A stretch of DNA of 64,000 nt from an uncultured Pseudodesulfovibrio sp. (GCF_963675635.1 NZ_OY776488.1:1277501-1341500), one strand, 5' to 3'. Shown: positions 10,268-20,842, counted from the stretch's first letter. Notes: generated from the letters alone by a model not told the origin. Translations and numbers: made by a program.

Positions 10268-11422
10268 TCATGATCGACGCCAAGCTTCAATCAAATCCGG
10301 GCCGAATGGTTCATTGTCACTATCAAGACCCGAAGCATCAACCTTGTTTGACGAGGCTTCCGAAGGTGCAACGGATTGCAACATGATGTCTATCAGTACA
10401 GGTGCAGACAACTGTTCAAGATCCGGGAGCATCGTCTCCACTTCAAATTCGAACTCGTCTAACGGCTCAGTGGATACTTCATCCGCCTTCACCTTCTCCA
10501 AAACGACTATTTCTTCATTCCCAAGGGTTTCCTTGAGTGTATTCAAAAAGTCATCGCCCATCGCGTTATATCGATCAGTAAACTGACTGGTGGATTCCAT
10601 TTCCTTCAATTCATTCTGCTCGTCCAGAATGCGAGTATGGTAGGCTTTGACATTTGAACTCAAGGCAAAAGGTGCAGACGGATCGTACCGGTCCATAAGG
10701 TCATCACCTGTAATCTTATCCCTCATGTACGTAGTGGCAGCGCCCAGCACGCTTTCTCCATTTTCCGAATAGTTATTCCGTCCGGCATTCTTCAACTTAC
10801 CCTTGGCATGATCTACGGCTTGATCAAAAAGCGTATCCACCGTGATGTTGAACTCTTCCGAGTCCTCCATGGGAGGATTGTCTTTTTCCACGGACCTTCT
10901 GACAAGGCCGAGCACATCTCCAAGGGTACGCTCGAATTCCTTTCCTGAGATGATATTCTCAGCCTCACCCTTGAGTTTCATCTTATAGTTGAATTGCTCA
11001 TCAAGAGAATGCCAGAAAGCTCCATCCGCAGTTTTCATGACCATGGCCAATTCATCACGAATCTTTTCACTCCCGGCACCGAAGAATTGCTTTACGGTTT
11101 TCTGCGCTGTTTTATAATCCTGATTCTCAATAGCCTCATCAAGTTGTTTGAGAAAACCATCAACCTTCTCATCACTGAAACCGGCCACCGACTTCAAATC
11201 CTTTGAATCAAGCATGGCAGCCACACCGTCGAAAAGGTTCTGCAACGCAGTTTTTTCGGCCTCGTTTACAAAACTAACGATGGTATCCCAAGACAATGCA
11301 TGCATTACCCATATTTCTTCGTCAGTTTTCTTTGAAGCAATATATTCACCCCTGGAAACATCAGATGTCTGGTAGACGGGTCCAGAGGGAACAGCTGAGT
11401 AATCACTTGAAATAGCAGACAT
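10268..11422 (-). CDS. Hypothetical protein, soluble, helical
   Basis: I do not recognise this 384-residue protein. It has no signal peptide or membrane segment, is rich in charged residues (Glu, Asp, Lys), and appears largely alpha-helical with heptad-like stretches in the middle. It begins MSAISSDYSAVPSGPVYQTS, a Ser/Thr-rich disordered-looking head reminiscent of structural or secreted flagellar-associated proteins, but no specific motif supports that. A good ribosome site (aggaag) lies about 8 bases before the ATG. It stands alone between a pseudouridine synthase and the S1-like gene. Confidence 0.75.
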   Translation of the reverse strand: MSAISSDYSAVPSGPVYQTSDVSRGEYIASKKTDEEIWVMHALSWDTIVSFVNEAEKTALQNLFDGVAAMLDSKDLKSVAGFSDEKVDGFLKQLDEAIENQDYKTAQKTVKQFFGAGSEKIRDELAMVMKTADGAFWHSLDEQFNYKMKLKGEAENIISGKEFERTLGDVLGLVRRSVEKDNPPMEDSEEFNITVDTLFDQAVDHAKGKLKNAGRNNYSENGESVLGAATTYMRDKITGDDLMDRYDPSAPFALSSNVKAYHTRILDEQNELKEMESTSQFTDRYNAMGDDFLNTLKETLGNEEIVVLEKVKADEVSTEPLDEFEFEVETMLPDLEQLSAPVLIDIMLQSVAPSEASSNKVDASGLDSDNEPFGPDLIEAWRRS

Positions 11423-11501
11423 GGCGTACTTCCTATTTCAAGAGTATATCGGATTACAAATCAGAATCTTTAGAATGCATGAACGAATGTTCATGTTTTA
11501 T

Positions 11502-12344
11502 TTACAGGTCGCCACTCCCCCATGGACACGATACCTGCACAAAGAATCCAGGCAATTCAAGCTTTTCATGATGAAGATGCAAAAAGTTTTCACCATCACC
11601 ACTTACATATAGGGGATCGCCGATAATAGGATGGTCAACGCTTGCCAGATGCGCCCGAATCTGATGCCGCGCACCCTTCATGATCAGACAACGCACCATT
11701 GTCGTGTCCTTTTCATGATCATGGGAAAGAGCCGTGACATCGGTCCAGCGGAAAGGATCATCAGACTCCTCATCCAGAACACGCGTCGTTTTTCGATCAT
11801 CCGTGTCCAAGGCGCTACGTACAGAAACGACCCCGTCCAACCGTCCATGGACCTCGGCACAATAGTATTTCCTGATGTACCCGTTGTCTTCCAGTTCATG
11901 ATATTCGTTGACGGCTTCCTTGGTCAAAGCGACCAGCAAAAGCCCGGAGGTCAGATAATCAAGCCTGTTCAGCAAGATGGGATCATTATCGGGAAAAAGT
12001 TCAGGCAAGACACCCTCAACGCACGGAGTATCGCGCCCCGCAATGGCTGCGGAATGCACACCGCCAGGTTTGAAAACAGCAGCAAAAGAATCATTCCGAT
12101 CAACCACGTACACTCCCAATTCCGCTCCAGGCATGGTTTCACTCCCTGCAATAATTTCTATTTGCTGCCCTGTATGAACCTTATACCCGGGCTTCCTCGC
12201 TTTTCCGTCCACGAGCACACGTCCATCGTCGCACAACCGTCGCCGCAGACGAAGGCTTTTCCCGTCCACGAAAGACTCAAGGACTTTATCCAGCCGCGCC
12301 CCGTCCGAGGTATCACTGACAATATGTTCTTTCTGACTATCCAT
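11502..12344 (-). CDS. RluA-family RNA pseudouridine synthase
   Basis: This protein has an N-terminal S4 RNA-binding domain (RLDKVLESFVDGKSLRLRRR, then LVDGKARKPGYKVHTGQQI) followed by the RluA catalytic domain with the active-site motif NRLDYLTSGLL, in which the Asp is the catalytic residue. The C-terminal part has the family phrases GARHQIRAHLASVDHPIIGD and DPLY. It isomerises uridine to pseudouridine in rRNA or tRNA; the target is unknown. I chose the ATG at 12344 because the upstream part of the frame (to 12410) does not look like the family. Confidence 0.88.
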   Translation of the reverse strand: MDSQKEHIVSDTSDGARLDKVLESFVDGKSLRLRRRLCDDGRVLVDGKARKPGYKVHTGQQIEIIAGSETMPGAELGVYVVDRNDSFAAVFKPGGVHSAAIAGRDTPCVEGVLPELFPDNDPILLNRLDYLTSGLLLVALTKEAVNEYHELEDNGYIRKYYCAEVHGRLDGVVSVRSALDTDDRKTTRVLDEESDDPFRWTDVTALSHDHEKDTTMVRCLIMKGARHQIRAHLASVDHPIIGDPLYVSGDGENFLHLHHEKLELPGFFVQVSCPWGSGDL

Positions 12345-12464
12345 TCTGTCAGCATACCCTTGAACATAGGCAACTCGCAAGGATTTCCAATGCGTTGACG
12401 CAGAATACAATTAATCCTAAAACAATCCATCAATTGAGATACACGCAAAAAGCGAGGAACGCGC

Positions 12465-13451
12465 ATGCCTTCAGAAGTGCTTTGGATATCGGCTAGGGAA
12501 ATCGACCAGCTCGGCATTACCATGCTGGACGTCATGAACGCGGTTGAGATCGGTTTCGCTGCCATTGGCCGCGGCGAAGGAGAGATGCCCGCAAAGATCG
12601 GTATCCATTCACGCGAAGACTGTTTCATTCATGCCATGCCCTGCTACCTCGGCGGCGACATCGACCGCGCCGGGGTTAAATGCGTCTCCGGTTATCCGCC
12701 AAACCCTGCCAAGGGCCTCCCGTATATAACCGGCATAATGTTGTTGAATGATCCCGACACGGGTATTCCCGTGGCGGTCATGGACGCGGCATGGGTGACA
12801 GCGTGGCGCACAGGTGCCGCTTCCGGGGTATACGCAAGGCACTTCGGTCATCCCGACACACGTTCAGTGACCATCGTCGGCACCGGCGTACAGGGTCGCG
12901 TGAACCTGTTGGCCATGAAAGAAGTCTTTCCCAAATTAACGGAAGTCCGCTGCTTCGATATTTTTGAATCCTCCATTGAGAAGTTCATTACCGATATGCA
13001 GCCCAAACTGCCCGAGGCCGGCTTCATCACCTGTACGGACCTTGAAACGGCGGTGAAAGACACTGACGTGCTCATCACCTGCACACCGATTGTCGAAGCC
13101 CCGGAACGGTCCATACCGCAATCATGGGTCAAGGAAGACTGCCTCGTCATTTCCGTAGATTATGATTCCGCAATTCACGAAGATGTATTCAAAGATGCCA
13201 ACTTCACCTGTGACAACCAGAATCAGTATGTCTGGACTCAGGAACAAGGCACATATTTCCAGAACGGCTACCCGCTTCCGACTGACATCACTGCCGACAT
13301 GGGCGAAATCTGTGCAGGTCTGAAACAAGGCGTACGGGAAGGCAAACGCGGCGCCGTACTCATGGGTATCGCCAGTCATGACATCATGACCGCATCCCTC
13401 ATTTACGACAGAGCGACAGCCGCCGGACTCGGCACCAAGGTCGAGCTATAG
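12465..13451 (+). CDS. Ornithine cyclodeaminase / mu-crystallin family protein
   Basis: This 328-residue NAD(P)-binding protein has a Rossmann segment around residues 125-165 (VTIVGTGVQGRVNLLAMKEV) and the family phrases AAWVTAWRTGAASGVYARHF and LITCTPIVEAPERSI. Relatives include ornithine cyclodeaminase, alanine dehydrogenase (archaeal type) and ketimine reductases; the exact substrate cannot be told. A good ribosome site (gaggaa) precedes the ATG. The EamA permease gene follows after a single base, suggesting that the two genes act on one amino-acid-like compound. Confidence 0.88.
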   Translation: MPSEVLWISAREIDQLGITMLDVMNAVEIGFAAIGRGEGEMPAKIGIHSREDCFIHAMPCYLGGDIDRAGVKCVSGYPPNPAKGLPYITGIMLLNDPDTGIPVAVMDAAWVTAWRTGAASGVYARHFGHPDTRSVTIVGTGVQGRVNLLAMKEVFPKLTEVRCFDIFESSIEKFITDMQPKLPEAGFITCTDLETAVKDTDVLITCTPIVEAPERSIPQSWVKEDCLVISVDYDSAIHEDVFKDANFTCDNQNQYVWTQEQGTYFQNGYPLPTDITADMGEICAGLKQGVREGKRGAVLMGIASHDIMTASLIYDRATAAGLGTKVEL

Positions 13452-13452
13452 A

Positions 13453-14337
13453 ATGGCCGGATTCATCTATGTTCTGGCCGCAGCCTTCATGTGGGGACTG
13501 ATCGGTGTCTTTACTCAATATATTCTTGCCGAGGGTGTCAGCGCACTAGAAATAGCATTCTGGCGTGCGTCCATTGCCTGGGTCATGTTCCTGACACATG
13601 CGGTCGTGACTCAACAAACCAGAGTCCATCGAACGGACCTGCCCGCCCTGTTTGGTTTCGGATTCATCTGCGTCACGTTGTTTTACGGATCATACCAGAT
13701 CGCAATCCGTGATGTAGGAATCGGCCTCGCGGCAGTCCTGCTTTACACGGCTCCGGCCTGGGTCGCCTTCCTTTCATGGCTGGTGCTCAAGGAAGCCATG
13801 ACCAAGACAAAAATGGCGTGCGTAGTCATGACCATACTCGGCGTGTCCTGCATCAGCCTCGGTCCACAACTGGTCAGCGGGACCTCGTTCAATCTCAATT
13901 TGTTCGGCCTGATTGCCGGTCTGGTTTCCGGTTTCACCTATGCGCTGTATTATATCTTCGGGAAAAAATTCCTCTACAGATACGCCACGCCAACGATCTT
14001 CGTTTACGCCCTCCCCTTCGGCGCGGCGCTCCTCCTACCCTTCGTGGACTTTACAGAGAAAAGCCCCCAGGTGTGGATGCTTCTCATCGGCCTTGCCCTG
14101 GTCACATCCTACGGCGCATTCTCATTTTATTACGCAGGATTAAAACGACTGGACGCCACTCATGCATCGGTTATCGCCACCTTCGAGCCAGTGGTTGCCG
14201 CACTCTTCGCCTATCTCTTGTTCGGTGAACACTTCTCCATTTTCGGCTACATGGGCAGCTCCCTCATCCTGGTCGCTGTCTTTCTGGTAGTTCTGTCCGG
14301 TTCACGGGCCAGCCGCGCAGCCGGAGACGAGGTATAA
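13453..14337 (+). CDS. EamA/DMT-family transporter
   Basis: This 294-residue inner-membrane protein has about ten hydrophobic helices arranged as two EamA repeats (residues about 3-137 and 150-285). The first begins with AAAFMWGLIGVFTQYILAEG, and the second carries the usual LKRLDATHASVIATFEPVVA phrase. Members export amino acids or metabolites. It is coupled to the ornithine-cyclodeaminase-like gene upstream and followed after 3 bases by the AddA-like gene, so all of them may be one transcript. Confidence 0.9.
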   Translation: MAGFIYVLAAAFMWGLIGVFTQYILAEGVSALEIAFWRASIAWVMFLTHAVVTQQTRVHRTDLPALFGFGFICVTLFYGSYQIAIRDVGIGLAAVLLYTAPAWVAFLSWLVLKEAMTKTKMACVVMTILGVSCISLGPQLVSGTSFNLNLFGLIAGLVSGFTYALYYIFGKKFLYRYATPTIFVYALPFGAALLLPFVDFTEKSPQVWMLLIGLALVTSYGAFSFYYAGLKRLDATHASVIATFEPVVAALFAYLLFGEHFSIFGYMGSSLILVAVFLVVLSGSRASRAAGDEV

Positions 14338-14340
14338 ATC

Positions 14341-17300
14341 ATGTCGCTTCTCAAACAGGTCAAAGCGTCTGCCGGTTCCGGTAAGACGTATCAACTCACC
14401 CGCCGCTTTCTGACGCTGCTCGACGCATCCAGCGACACAGCACAACCATTTGTCTGCACCGGCAAGACAACACACGGCTTTACATGGCCCGAGATCATGG
14501 CCGTAACCTTCACCAACAAGGCCGCCGCAGAAATGAAAGAGCGGGTGGTCAAAGGATTAAAAGAGAGCGCACTCAATCTCGGAGATGATAAACATGCCTG
14601 TTCTCCGGGAACAGCTCGTACGACCCTGAACGCCATTCTGCGCCGCTATCACAGGCTGAACATCCGCACCATCGACTCCCTGCTCGCCCTGCTTCTCAGA
14701 CTCTTTGCCCTTGAATTCGGTATCAGACCGGATTTCGAGATAGTATTTGACGAGCAGGAACTGTTCGACGCCATCTATGATCATTTTGTAGACATCTGCC
14801 AGATAGACGGCCCGGAATACGAACTGTTGTCCGAGGCCATGAACACACTTATCCGCACCGAAGGACGCAGCGGATTCTGGGTACAGGATGCCATCAGAAG
14901 CCGTATCAAGGAATTGACTGACCACCTGCGTTCAATTCCCGAACCGCTGCTCACCGACCAGGCAACCATCAAGGATCTGCTGGCTGCCGAATTCGCGGCT
15001 TTCAAACAGTCCGTCAGTGACATGATCGTGTATTTGAACGACACAGGACTGCCGGCCAATAAAAATTTCCTGAACTTCCTCGCTAAGTGCGACAGTCTCG
15101 ATCTTTTCGACCCGCCGCAGGATTCAAAACTCATTCACAAAGACAGCTTCACGGAATGTATATTGGCAAAAGGCAAAGCCATGGTCGATGACCAAGCTGA
15201 AGCGCACTACGCCTATCTGCAACGTATCTGGACACAGTACCGCGCCAATCATGCCACCTTATCCGGCGCGTACTTTCTGGCCCCGGCAATAGAAATAGCG
15301 GAGCGACTGACGAACGGCCTCAATGAACTGCAAAAACAGCGCGGCATGATTCTCGGCTCCAGCCTGGCCGGTCACGTCAACCGGCTCCTCTCGGGTGAGG
15401 CAGGTGTTTCCGAAGCATATTGCCGCCTCGGTTGTCGACTGCACCACCTGCTCGTGGACGAATTTCAGGACACCAGCCGTGACCAGTGGCAGGCTATCAC
15501 CCCACTCACTCAGGAATGCCTCGCCAAAGGCGGAAGCCTCTATTTCGTCGGTGATGTCAAACAGGCCATCTATGGCTGGCGCGGCGGAGATTCGACCCTG
15601 TTCGACGAGGTCATGAACCAACCCGACATCGCTTCCATTGCCAGTGAGACCACGGCAGACGCCCTGCCCGACAACTGGCGCAGCTTCAGAAATGTGGTGG
15701 AGTTCAACAACCTGTTCTTCCACAATCTGGAAGCCATGGACCAGACCGGCGAATTGGCGGACATCCTCTTTCAGGACATAGACGAATCGTTCAAGGTACA
15801 GTTTTCCATGGACCTGACCCGCAGTTTCACGGACTGCGCCCAATCCCTGCCCGACAAGAATGCAGACACGCAGGGGTATGTGCGCATGACGCAACTTCCG
15901 GGCAACAGCAACGGTGATATCGAAGACAACAGTCTTGAAGCTCTCGATGCGCTCATGGACGACCTTATCGCACGCCGCAACTTCAAGGACATCGGGATAC
16001 TGGTCCGCTCACATGGACACGCCGCCCTTGTCTGCGACTTGCTGGTGCAAAAGAATATCCCGGTCATCACCGAAAACTCCCTGCAGCTCGACCGGCATCC
16101 GGTAGTACGTCAGTTAGCCGGACTGCTCGGCTTTCTTGATTATCCACGAGATGATCTCGCCTTTCTGACGTTCATAACCGGAAGCGAGCTCTTCCAGGCC
16201 GAAGCCGAACTGGACAGTGACGGGCTGCTCAACTGGCTCATCATCCCGAAGAAGAAACCACTCGGCGTCAAGTTCCGTGAAGACTACCCTGAACTATGGC
16301 GCCGATTCATCGAACCGTTCTACAATCAGTCCGGCCTGATGACGCCCTATGACCTGACTCGCGAAGCCATCCGCATTTTCCGTGTTCTGGAGCGACACCC
16401 TGAATCCGAACTCTACGTGCGCCGCTTCCTTGAGGTCGTGCATTTGGCTGAAGAAAGCGGCTATGGATCGCTGACCGCATTCCTTGAATACTGGAACGAC
16501 AAATCCGATGAAGAAAAAGTCCCTCTTCCTGAGAACATCGATGCTGTGCGCATCATGACAATCCACAAGTCAAAGGGATTGGAATTCCCGGTTGTCATCG
16601 TTCCTTTTCATCATTGGTCAGCCAAACAGGATCAGGACTTCTCCGTCCAACAGTTCAACGACTACAAGTTGCTCGTGCCCATGAAAAAAGGGCTTGGTCA
16701 GCCATACAATGAAAGTCTGGGGCGCTCGGTCAGGGAACAGCTTAATCTGTTGTACGTGGCCTGGACCAGATCTCGCGAAGAACTCTATGGATTCTTTGCG
16801 GAAAAGCCTGCGACATCACCAGCCTTGGCCGCCATGAACCTCTTCCTTGATTTGGATGACAACGGGGTCTTCGAGTACGGTGTCACACCGACAGAAACGG
16901 TTCCATCCGTCCCCCAAGCGCCAATTCTCCCCTGCGATCTTCCCCGATCAGAAACTGAAAGCCGACTCATGGAATGGCTTCCCCGATTGCGTGTCTACCG
17001 CCACAATCTGGAAGACTATTTTTTCAACGAACGCATGCGCGGCGAAGTCGCTCATCGGATCATGGAACACTTGACCATCACAGGCGACGACATGGCAGAC
17101 ACAGAACGAGCCATCCGTCTTGCGATCGAAGATTTCCCGGAACTCGGCGCACTCCCTGAAACGGAACAGACACAGCTGACTGGCGACCTCCGCGAAATGA
17201 CCCTATGGGCATTGTCTGAGACACAACTCAAAGGCTGGCTCAAATATAGCCTGCGAGAACCGGAGATCATGGACGCCAACGGTCAATTCAAACGACTTGA

Positions 17301-17487
17301 CCTGCTCTGCATCGGCGACGAAACAGTCATCGTGGATTTCAAGACAGGTCAGCCCACACCGAAAAATCATGAGCAGGTTCGAGAATATATGGACATCCTC
17401 TCTTCAATGCCAGACATACCCGAGCCTCGAGGATTCCTCGTCTATCTCGACCTCAGAGAACTTGTTGAAGTCGGGATGGAGGCATAA
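14341..17487 (+). CDS. UvrD-family helicase-nuclease (AddA/RecB-like subunit)
   Basis: This 1,048-residue protein is an ATP-dependent DNA end-processing subunit. The Walker A ASAGSGKT is at residues 9-16, Walker B DEFQDTSRDQW follows at about 375, then VGDVKQAIYGWRGGD and the late helicase motif MTIHKSKGLEFPVV. A C-terminal RecB-type nuclease domain carries the motif VDFKTGQPTP. With the next gene it forms a RecBCD-equivalent complex (AddAB/RexAB type) for double-strand break repair and degradation of linear DNA. The stop shares its last base with the start of the partner gene, so expression is tightly coupled. Confidence 0.92.
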   Translation: MSLLKQVKASAGSGKTYQLTRRFLTLLDASSDTAQPFVCTGKTTHGFTWPEIMAVTFTNKAAAEMKERVVKGLKESALNLGDDKHACSPGTARTTLNAILRRYHRLNIRTIDSLLALLLRLFALEFGIRPDFEIVFDEQELFDAIYDHFVDICQIDGPEYELLSEAMNTLIRTEGRSGFWVQDAIRSRIKELTDHLRSIPEPLLTDQATIKDLLAAEFAAFKQSVSDMIVYLNDTGLPANKNFLNFLAKCDSLDLFDPPQDSKLIHKDSFTECILAKGKAMVDDQAEAHYAYLQRIWTQYRANHATLSGAYFLAPAIEIAERLTNGLNELQKQRGMILGSSLAGHVNRLLSGEAGVSEAYCRLGCRLHHLLVDEFQDTSRDQWQAITPLTQECLAKGGSLYFVGDVKQAIYGWRGGDSTLFDEVMNQPDIASIASETTADALPDNWRSFRNVVEFNNLFFHNLEAMDQTGELADILFQDIDESFKVQFSMDLTRSFTDCAQSLPDKNADTQGYVRMTQLPGNSNGDIEDNSLEALDALMDDLIARRNFKDIGILVRSHGHAALVCDLLVQKNIPVITENSLQLDRHPVVRQLAGLLGFLDYPRDDLAFLTFITGSELFQAEAELDSDGLLNWLIIPKKKPLGVKFREDYPELWRRFIEPFYNQSGLMTPYDLTREAIRIFRVLERHPESELYVRRFLEVVHLAEESGYGSLTAFLEYWNDKSDEEKVPLPENIDAVRIMTIHKSKGLEFPVVIVPFHHWSAKQDQDFSVQQFNDYKLLVPMKKGLGQPYNESLGRSVREQLNLLYVAWTRSREELYGFFAEKPATSPALAAMNLFLDLDDNGVFEYGVTPTETVPSVPQAPILPCDLPRSETESRLMEWLPRLRVYRHNLEDYFFNERMRGEVAHRIMEHLTITGDDMADTERAIRLAIEDFPELGALPETEQTQLTGDLREMTLWALSETQLKGWLKYSLREPEIMDANGQFKRLDLLCIGDETVIVDFKTGQPTPKNHEQVREYMDILSSMPDIPEPRGFLVYLDLRELVEVGMEA

Positions 17488-20375
17488 TGCGACACATTAC
17501 CCTGATACCGTGGCACACCGATTTCATGCCCGCCGTCACCGAGATGCTGATTGAGCGTGGCGACCTACGCAACACCATCGTACTGTTTCCGCACAACAGG
17601 CCACGCCGACACGTCAAGGCATTGCTTATTGACCATCCGGCCCTGTCTCGCCCCATGTTCATGCCGCACATGACCTCTATCGCGGACTTCGTTACAGGTC
17701 TGCATCGTACACTGGCACCGACACCACCCGTTCGCGCCAACCAGCTCGATCTAGTGGAAACCCTGCGCGCAGTGGTCAATGATCTTCGGACCACCAGCGG
17801 TTCTCTCCTCTCACAACTGCCCAAACTGGATCATGAACAGTTCCTGCCGTGGGGCATGCGTCTGGTCAAACTCATGGACGACCTCATGCGCCAGGAGATC
17901 GAACCGGATGATCTCGGCTACATGGAAGGCGAAGTTTCGGCCTATGCCGCAGGCCTGTTGGAACAACTCAGCGCCATACACGCCGAGTACACCGCCCGAC
18001 TGATGGCAAAAGGCTGGACCACCTCCGGCCTGGACGCGCGCTTCATCACCGATAATCCGGACGCGATTCTCGACGCACTCCATGGAAAGCAGATCATTGC
18101 CGCCGGCTTTTATGCCTTGAGCGGTGCCGAAGACACATTCTTCAAACGACTGTGGGAAGCAGACATCCTGCATCCGGTCATCCACGGTGATCCGGCTCTG
18201 GCTCTAAGGGAGACACCCCACTGGACCGCCGCCGAACACTCGGCATGGCTGACACGATGGCACACAACGGCTGTTATTCCTCCAAAATTCGACACACCGC
18301 CCACCACACCGAATATCCGTTTCTGCGAAGGCTATGACCGCCATTCACAACTGGCCGGGCTGACCACAGACATGAATGCAGCAACCACGCTGGATGAAAC
18401 CGCCGTGGTCCTGCCGGACGAGGGAGCCCTGCTCCCTGTTCTGCACGGTCTGCCGGACGTTGAACCCAACATTTCCATGGGATATCCGCTGGAACGAACC
18501 TCACTGGCCCGACTGATGGAAACCCTGCTGAGCTTGCAGGAAAACAGGCGTGAGGATGGCCGATACTACTGGAAAGACCTGATCGCGCTCATTCGGCATC
18601 CTTATCTGCGTCTCCTCGGTCCCGAAGAAAAGCCGCTGCGAAGGATATTCCATCTATGGGAATCAACCATGCGTCAGGGCGAGAAGTACCTCGACCCCAT
18701 GGAATGGGAACCACCCTATGGGGATGAATCGCTCACGGATGTGGACCGAAACGTAGCCGAACCGTTACGCGTGGAGATTCTCAACCGCTGCCTGACTGAT
18801 TTTGAGCCTGTAGAGAGTCTGGCCGATCTCGGCGATGCTCTGGCCGGACTTGCCGAGCTCCTGCATTCCCACGGCGAACGGCTCTGGCACACGTATCTCA
18901 TGGACGCCGAATGTCTGTTCCGGCTGACCAACTCGGTTGTTCCTCAACTCAAAAGCGCAGAGGCAAGCACCATCCCGTTCAGCCGGACCACGCGCCACGC
19001 TTTTCTACGGCGTATGCTATCCCTTGAACGCGTCTCTTTTGAACCGGACCCCCTTGCCGGATTACAAGTCCTCGGCGTCCTGGAAACACGCCTGCTGCAT
19101 TTCAAGCGACTGTTTATTCTCGATGCAGTGGAAGAACGCCTTCCCGGCACCAATCCTTATGATCCTCTTCTACCGGACCCGCTCAGAAAACTGCTCGGCC
19201 TGCCCGACTCACGGGAGCGGGACAATGTTTCCGGTTACAACTTTTATCGTCTCCTGATGGGAGCGGACGAAGCCGTCATCTACTATCAAAGCGGTATCCA
19301 GCCAGGACTGCTCGACTCCAAATCCGTACGCAGTCGATTTGTGGAACAACTCCTCTGGGAACAGGAAAAACAGGACAGGCAGCTTGTGGAAACTGGCGGA
19401 CCTTTGATCAAAGCCGTGACATTCCCCACGAGTTCAATCCCCGGCGCTCCGGCTGCCATCCCGGCAACTGACGCCATTCACGCAGCCCTGATAGAGAAGC
19501 TATCCAGTAAAGGTCTTTCGCCTTCACGGCTGGATCAGTACATGAACTGTCCAAAGCGATTCTTTTACAGTTACCTCAGCAATATGCGCCCTCTTGATAC
19601 TGTCAACGAAGATGGTGACCGAAGCGAATTCGGTTCCATGATTCACGAAGTGCTCAAGGATTTTCTGACGCCATATACAAATGTTCTCACGGAGCTGTCC
19701 AAACTCGACCCGACGCCACTTATTGCACAATTCGACGAGGTTTTCCGGTCACATGACATCTTTTCCCGCCTACCGTTGGACACCCGGATGGCCTTGAAAA
19801 AAACAGGCCGATACCGGCTGACGGAATTCCTGGCATCCCAGCAAACAGCCACGTTGCTCGGATTGGAAAAATCGCTCACGACAACCGTTGATATTGATGG
19901 GTTGACCATCCCATTAGCAGGACAAATCGACCGCATCGAACAACGCGAAGAAGATATCGTCATCCTCGACTACAAGACCGGACAAGGCCATCTGCCCAAG
20001 AAGAAACTCTGGGAGGACATAGAACTCTGGGACCGCATATATACTTTCGGCCCGGATGTGGTGGACATGACACTCCTGCCGGACATGGCAACAGCCGTCC
20101 GCAGCATCCAGATGCCTGCCTACCTCCACCTGTATGCCCAATGCGAACGGCAGACCCCGCACGATGCAGGGCTGATCATGCTTGCTTCAGACGGTAAGGA
20201 ACACCTTCTCTTCGGCCCAAAAGTCACAGAAGAAGAACGCGAAGAAAGTATCAGCGAGCAGACTCCTGCATTGATTCATGCTGTTATCAGACATATGCTT
20301 CTGGCAACTCACTTCGCCCCTAATCCTGGCCCGGCATGCACATGGTGCGATTTCAAGGGACCGTGCGGAAAATAG
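17487..20375 (+). CDS. PD-(D/E)XK nuclease, AddB/RexB-like subunit with Fe-S cluster
   Basis: This 962-residue protein is the partner of the AddA-like helicase. The N-terminal two thirds is a degenerate helicase-like region without a clear Walker A. The C-terminal nuclease domain has the metal-binding motif ILDYKTGQG and the split Fe-S ligand set characteristic of AddB: Cys688 (YMNCPKRFFY) plus Cys951, Cys954 and Cys960 at the extreme C-terminus (CTWCDFKGPC). The family resects double-strand ends to allow RecA loading. The order AddA-like then AddB-like is the reverse of Bacillus addBA. Confidence 0.88.
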   Translation: MRHITLIPWHTDFMPAVTEMLIERGDLRNTIVLFPHNRPRRHVKALLIDHPALSRPMFMPHMTSIADFVTGLHRTLAPTPPVRANQLDLVETLRAVVNDLRTTSGSLLSQLPKLDHEQFLPWGMRLVKLMDDLMRQEIEPDDLGYMEGEVSAYAAGLLEQLSAIHAEYTARLMAKGWTTSGLDARFITDNPDAILDALHGKQIIAAGFYALSGAEDTFFKRLWEADILHPVIHGDPALALRETPHWTAAEHSAWLTRWHTTAVIPPKFDTPPTTPNIRFCEGYDRHSQLAGLTTDMNAATTLDETAVVLPDEGALLPVLHGLPDVEPNISMGYPLERTSLARLMETLLSLQENRREDGRYYWKDLIALIRHPYLRLLGPEEKPLRRIFHLWESTMRQGEKYLDPMEWEPPYGDESLTDVDRNVAEPLRVEILNRCLTDFEPVESLADLGDALAGLAELLHSHGERLWHTYLMDAECLFRLTNSVVPQLKSAEASTIPFSRTTRHAFLRRMLSLERVSFEPDPLAGLQVLGVLETRLLHFKRLFILDAVEERLPGTNPYDPLLPDPLRKLLGLPDSRERDNVSGYNFYRLLMGADEAVIYYQSGIQPGLLDSKSVRSRFVEQLLWEQEKQDRQLVETGGPLIKAVTFPTSSIPGAPAAIPATDAIHAALIEKLSSKGLSPSRLDQYMNCPKRFFYSYLSNMRPLDTVNEDGDRSEFGSMIHEVLKDFLTPYTNVLTELSKLDPTPLIAQFDEVFRSHDIFSRLPLDTRMALKKTGRYRLTEFLASQQTATLLGLEKSLTTTVDIDGLTIPLAGQIDRIEQREEDIVILDYKTGQGHLPKKKLWEDIELWDRIYTFGPDVVDMTLLPDMATAVRSIQMPAYLHLYAQCERQTPHDAGLIMLASDGKEHLLFGPKVTEEEREESISEQTPALIHAVIRHMLLATHFAPNPGPACTWCDFKGPCGK

Positions 20376-20396
20376 GACAAACAAAGGACATACGGA

Positions 20397-20840
20397 ATGC
20401 AATACAGTGAAGGAACCATCGGTCGGGTATTCACCCTCCGTCTGGAAGAAGGCGAACGTGTCCCGGACTGCATCGAACACTTTGCCAAAGAACACGATAT
20501 CAAAACAGCGATGTGTACCATGATAGGCGGCATTGACAACGGCAACATCGTGGTCGGTCCCAAAGACGGTAAAGAGCCCATTATCGACCCTATATTGTAT
20601 CCCATCAACGGTGCACACGAGGTAGCCGCCCTCGGGACACTTTTCCCCAATGAGGAGGGCAAGCCAATCCTGCACATGCATGCGGCTCTGGGACGGGATG
20701 GCAAAACTCGCACAGGTTGCATCCGCCCCGGCCTCGACGTCTGGCTCGTTGGAGAAGTCATCATCATGGAAATCCTGAACACTGACATGCTCCGCAAAAA
20801 AGAACCCAAAAGCGGACTGGCCTTGCTCTCCAAGAAATAA
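20397..20840 (+). CDS. PPC/DUF296 domain protein
   Basis: This 147-residue single-domain protein begins with RVFTLRLEEGERVPDCIEHF, continues with the typical TMIGGIDNGNIVVGPK, and has the His-containing strand ILHMHAALGRDGKTRTGCIRPG. In plants this fold accompanies AT-hook DNA-binding proteins; the bacterial members have no firm function, though conserved histidines suggest metal binding. An aaagga ribosome site precedes the ATG. It is 2 bp from lhgO and 21 bp after the nuclease gene, so it is likely in the same transcript. Confidence 0.85.
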   Translation: MQYSEGTIGRVFTLRLEEGERVPDCIEHFAKEHDIKTAMCTMIGGIDNGNIVVGPKDGKEPIIDPILYPINGAHEVAALGTLFPNEEGKPILHMHAALGRDGKTRTGCIRPGLDVWLVGEVIIMEILNTDMLRKKEPKSGLALLSKK

Positions 20841-20842
20841 CC

